Assembly (NCBI RefSeq): GCF_001949145.1
Contig: NW_019091377.1
Coordinates: 791,652 to 855,651 of the forward strand
Direction of reading: 5' to 3'
From: Acanthaster planci
Taxonomy: Eukaryota; Echinodermata; Asteroidea; Valvatida; Acanthasteridae
Length of the DNA stretch: 64,000 nt
In this document: in pieces, positions 63,140 through 64,000 of the stretch
How positions within the stretch are numbered: position 1 is the stretch's first letter
Layout: each line of letters begins with the position of its first letter
Translations under genes and position numbers: made by a program
Notes under the pieces: generated by a model
What the model saw: only the letters and a program-made list of their open reading frames with translations
What the model was told of the DNA's origin: nothing
Database searches by the model: none

Positions 63140-64000
63140 CTACCACTCGCATTCGTCCTCGTCCTCATTGTCCGTCACGGGCTTGGACTTGTTCTTCTTG
63201 CCACAGATCTTCATCATGGCCTTGGACATGTAGTAGGGCTTCTCTGCCGAGCCATCGTGCCGCTCCAGGTCCTCCAGGAAGCAGAGGAAGAGGGTGTCCA
63301 CCGCCATGTCGAAGACGTTGAAGAAGCACTTGGCGATGACGTACACGCCCAGCCCAATCACCTGCGAGGAGGGGAGGAAGAGAAAAATCGGGGATGAGGG
63401 GTGGGTTGGCACTCTGAGATTTCCTGAACTTCAACCTGCGCCCTCCCACCTCTCAAATCCACATTAGATCCTGCCACCATACTGTACCATAAGCTGGGGG
63501 TACAGCAGTGTTCAATCCAGTCCAGTACTCCACTAGTACCTGACCAGGGTCTCCACTATAGTTGTCACAAATAGTTTCACAAGAATTCTAACTACTAACT
63601 GAGGCTGAACAATCACAAAGATATGCCTTTGTTACAATTCACACAAGAGTACAGCTTGTGGGTACTAGGACTGATTATTTGTGTAGTACCTAAGATAATG
63701 TGAAGTACTAGTCAAGGACTTGACTACAACATTACCACACCGTGCACTGTACCTGAAATTGTGGGTACTAGGACTGATTATTTGTGTAGCACCTAAGATA
63801 ATGTGAAGTACTAGTGAAGGACTTCACTACAACATTACCACACAGTGCACTGTACCTGACATTAGTGTATGTATGATGGTGATGGCTGCATGTGTTACCA
63901 GACCTGATTAAACTAACAGAGAAAATGAATTTCAATACAATGATTTCCCAACAGGTGAAGGATGCTAGAATGGAACAGTCTACTCACGATGATAACGATC
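63140..64000 (-). CDS. Second SLC44A (choline transporter-like) paralogue, 3' end only
   Basis: The last exon is 63140-63361 (stop TAG at 63140) and encodes 73 residues from VIGLGVYVIAKCFFNVFD through [20 protein letters not shown] to an acidic tail TDNEDEDECEW. A donor (GATCGTTATCATC|GTGAGT) at 63988 shows that bases 63988-64000 are the end of the preceding exon (IVII), in phase. The rest lies beyond the window. It is clearly related to the gene at 39267-59093, in the same orientation, so this is a tandem pair. Unlike its neighbour it has no intron inside [13 protein letters not shown], and its C-terminal tail is longer and acidic. Confidence 0.93.
63658..63863. repeat. Tandem duplication, 2 x 103 bp
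   Basis: GTGGGTACTAGGACTGATTA starts at 63658 and again at 63761. The two 103-bp units differ at only about five positions (for example GTAGTACC versus GTAGCACC). It lies in the last intron of the right-hand SLC44A gene. Confidence 0.95.

Noticed and set aside
63026-63449. Long plus-strand frames opposite the second SLC44A exon
   Set aside because: GC-rich antisense shadow of the C-terminal exon at 63140-63361.
1-64000. A novel multi-gene system, CRISPR array or operon
   Set aside because: The window is an ordinary eukaryotic gene neighbourhood of unrelated conserved genes; no such structure was seen on either strand.

Overview
The window is nuclear DNA from an animal. Its genes are split into short exons with GT/AG introns of roughly 0.1-5 kb. 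It holds tRNA-derived and foldback repeats, long A/T-rich 3' regions and three assembly gaps (30503-30609, 46996-47451, one N at 31834). Protein similarity is highest to deuterostome families. The AT-rich base composition and the many ACATGTACATGTA-type tracts suggest an invertebrate deuterostome, most likely an echinoderm. That species guess is inference only. No prokaryotic, CRISPR, rRNA or recognisable viral content was seen.

Layout, left to right. (1) 184-2021 (+): the last four coding exons of a UBR4-type E3 ubiquitin ligase, then a long 3' region. (2) 4.1-10.3 kb: intergenic DNA with two tRNA-like repeats and a hexamer-like low-complexity tract. (3) 10372-16560 (-): a complete six-exon 1-acylglycerol-3-phosphate acyltransferase (AGPAT1/2-like); one intron carries a large diverged inverted repeat. 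(4) 16865-20019 (+): a complete eight-exon gene for a 308-residue protein that is essentially only the atypical FERM module of SNX27/SNX17. It is divergent from AGPAT across a 304-bp gap. (5) 23010-24576 (-): complete three-exon mitochondrial iron-sulfur assembly factor ISCA1. (6) 24.6-29.5 kb: repeat-rich DNA with a 203-bp hairpin and a probable 5' non-coding exon of the next gene. (7) 29498-33978 (+): complete seven-exon UHMK1/KIS kinase with a C-terminal U2AF-homology domain. (8) 39267-59093 (-): complete 22-exon SLC44A2-type choline transporter-like gene with two alternative first exons and a 24-nt microexon. (9) 63140-64000 (-): the last exons of a second, tandem SLC44A paralogue that runs off the right edge.

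These are housekeeping and membrane-biology genes (ubiquitination, phosphatidic acid synthesis, Fe-S maturation, a splicing-linked kinase, choline/ethanolamine transport). I see no sign that they form one pathway or a new multi-gene system. The points most worth checking are the FERM-only SNX27-like protein, the dual-promoter SLC44A gene with its intron-differing neighbour, a cysteine cluster inserted in the UHMK1 kinase domain, and several long inverted repeats in introns. All exon joins were made by eye from splice consensus and reading phase; every CDS total is a multiple of three.
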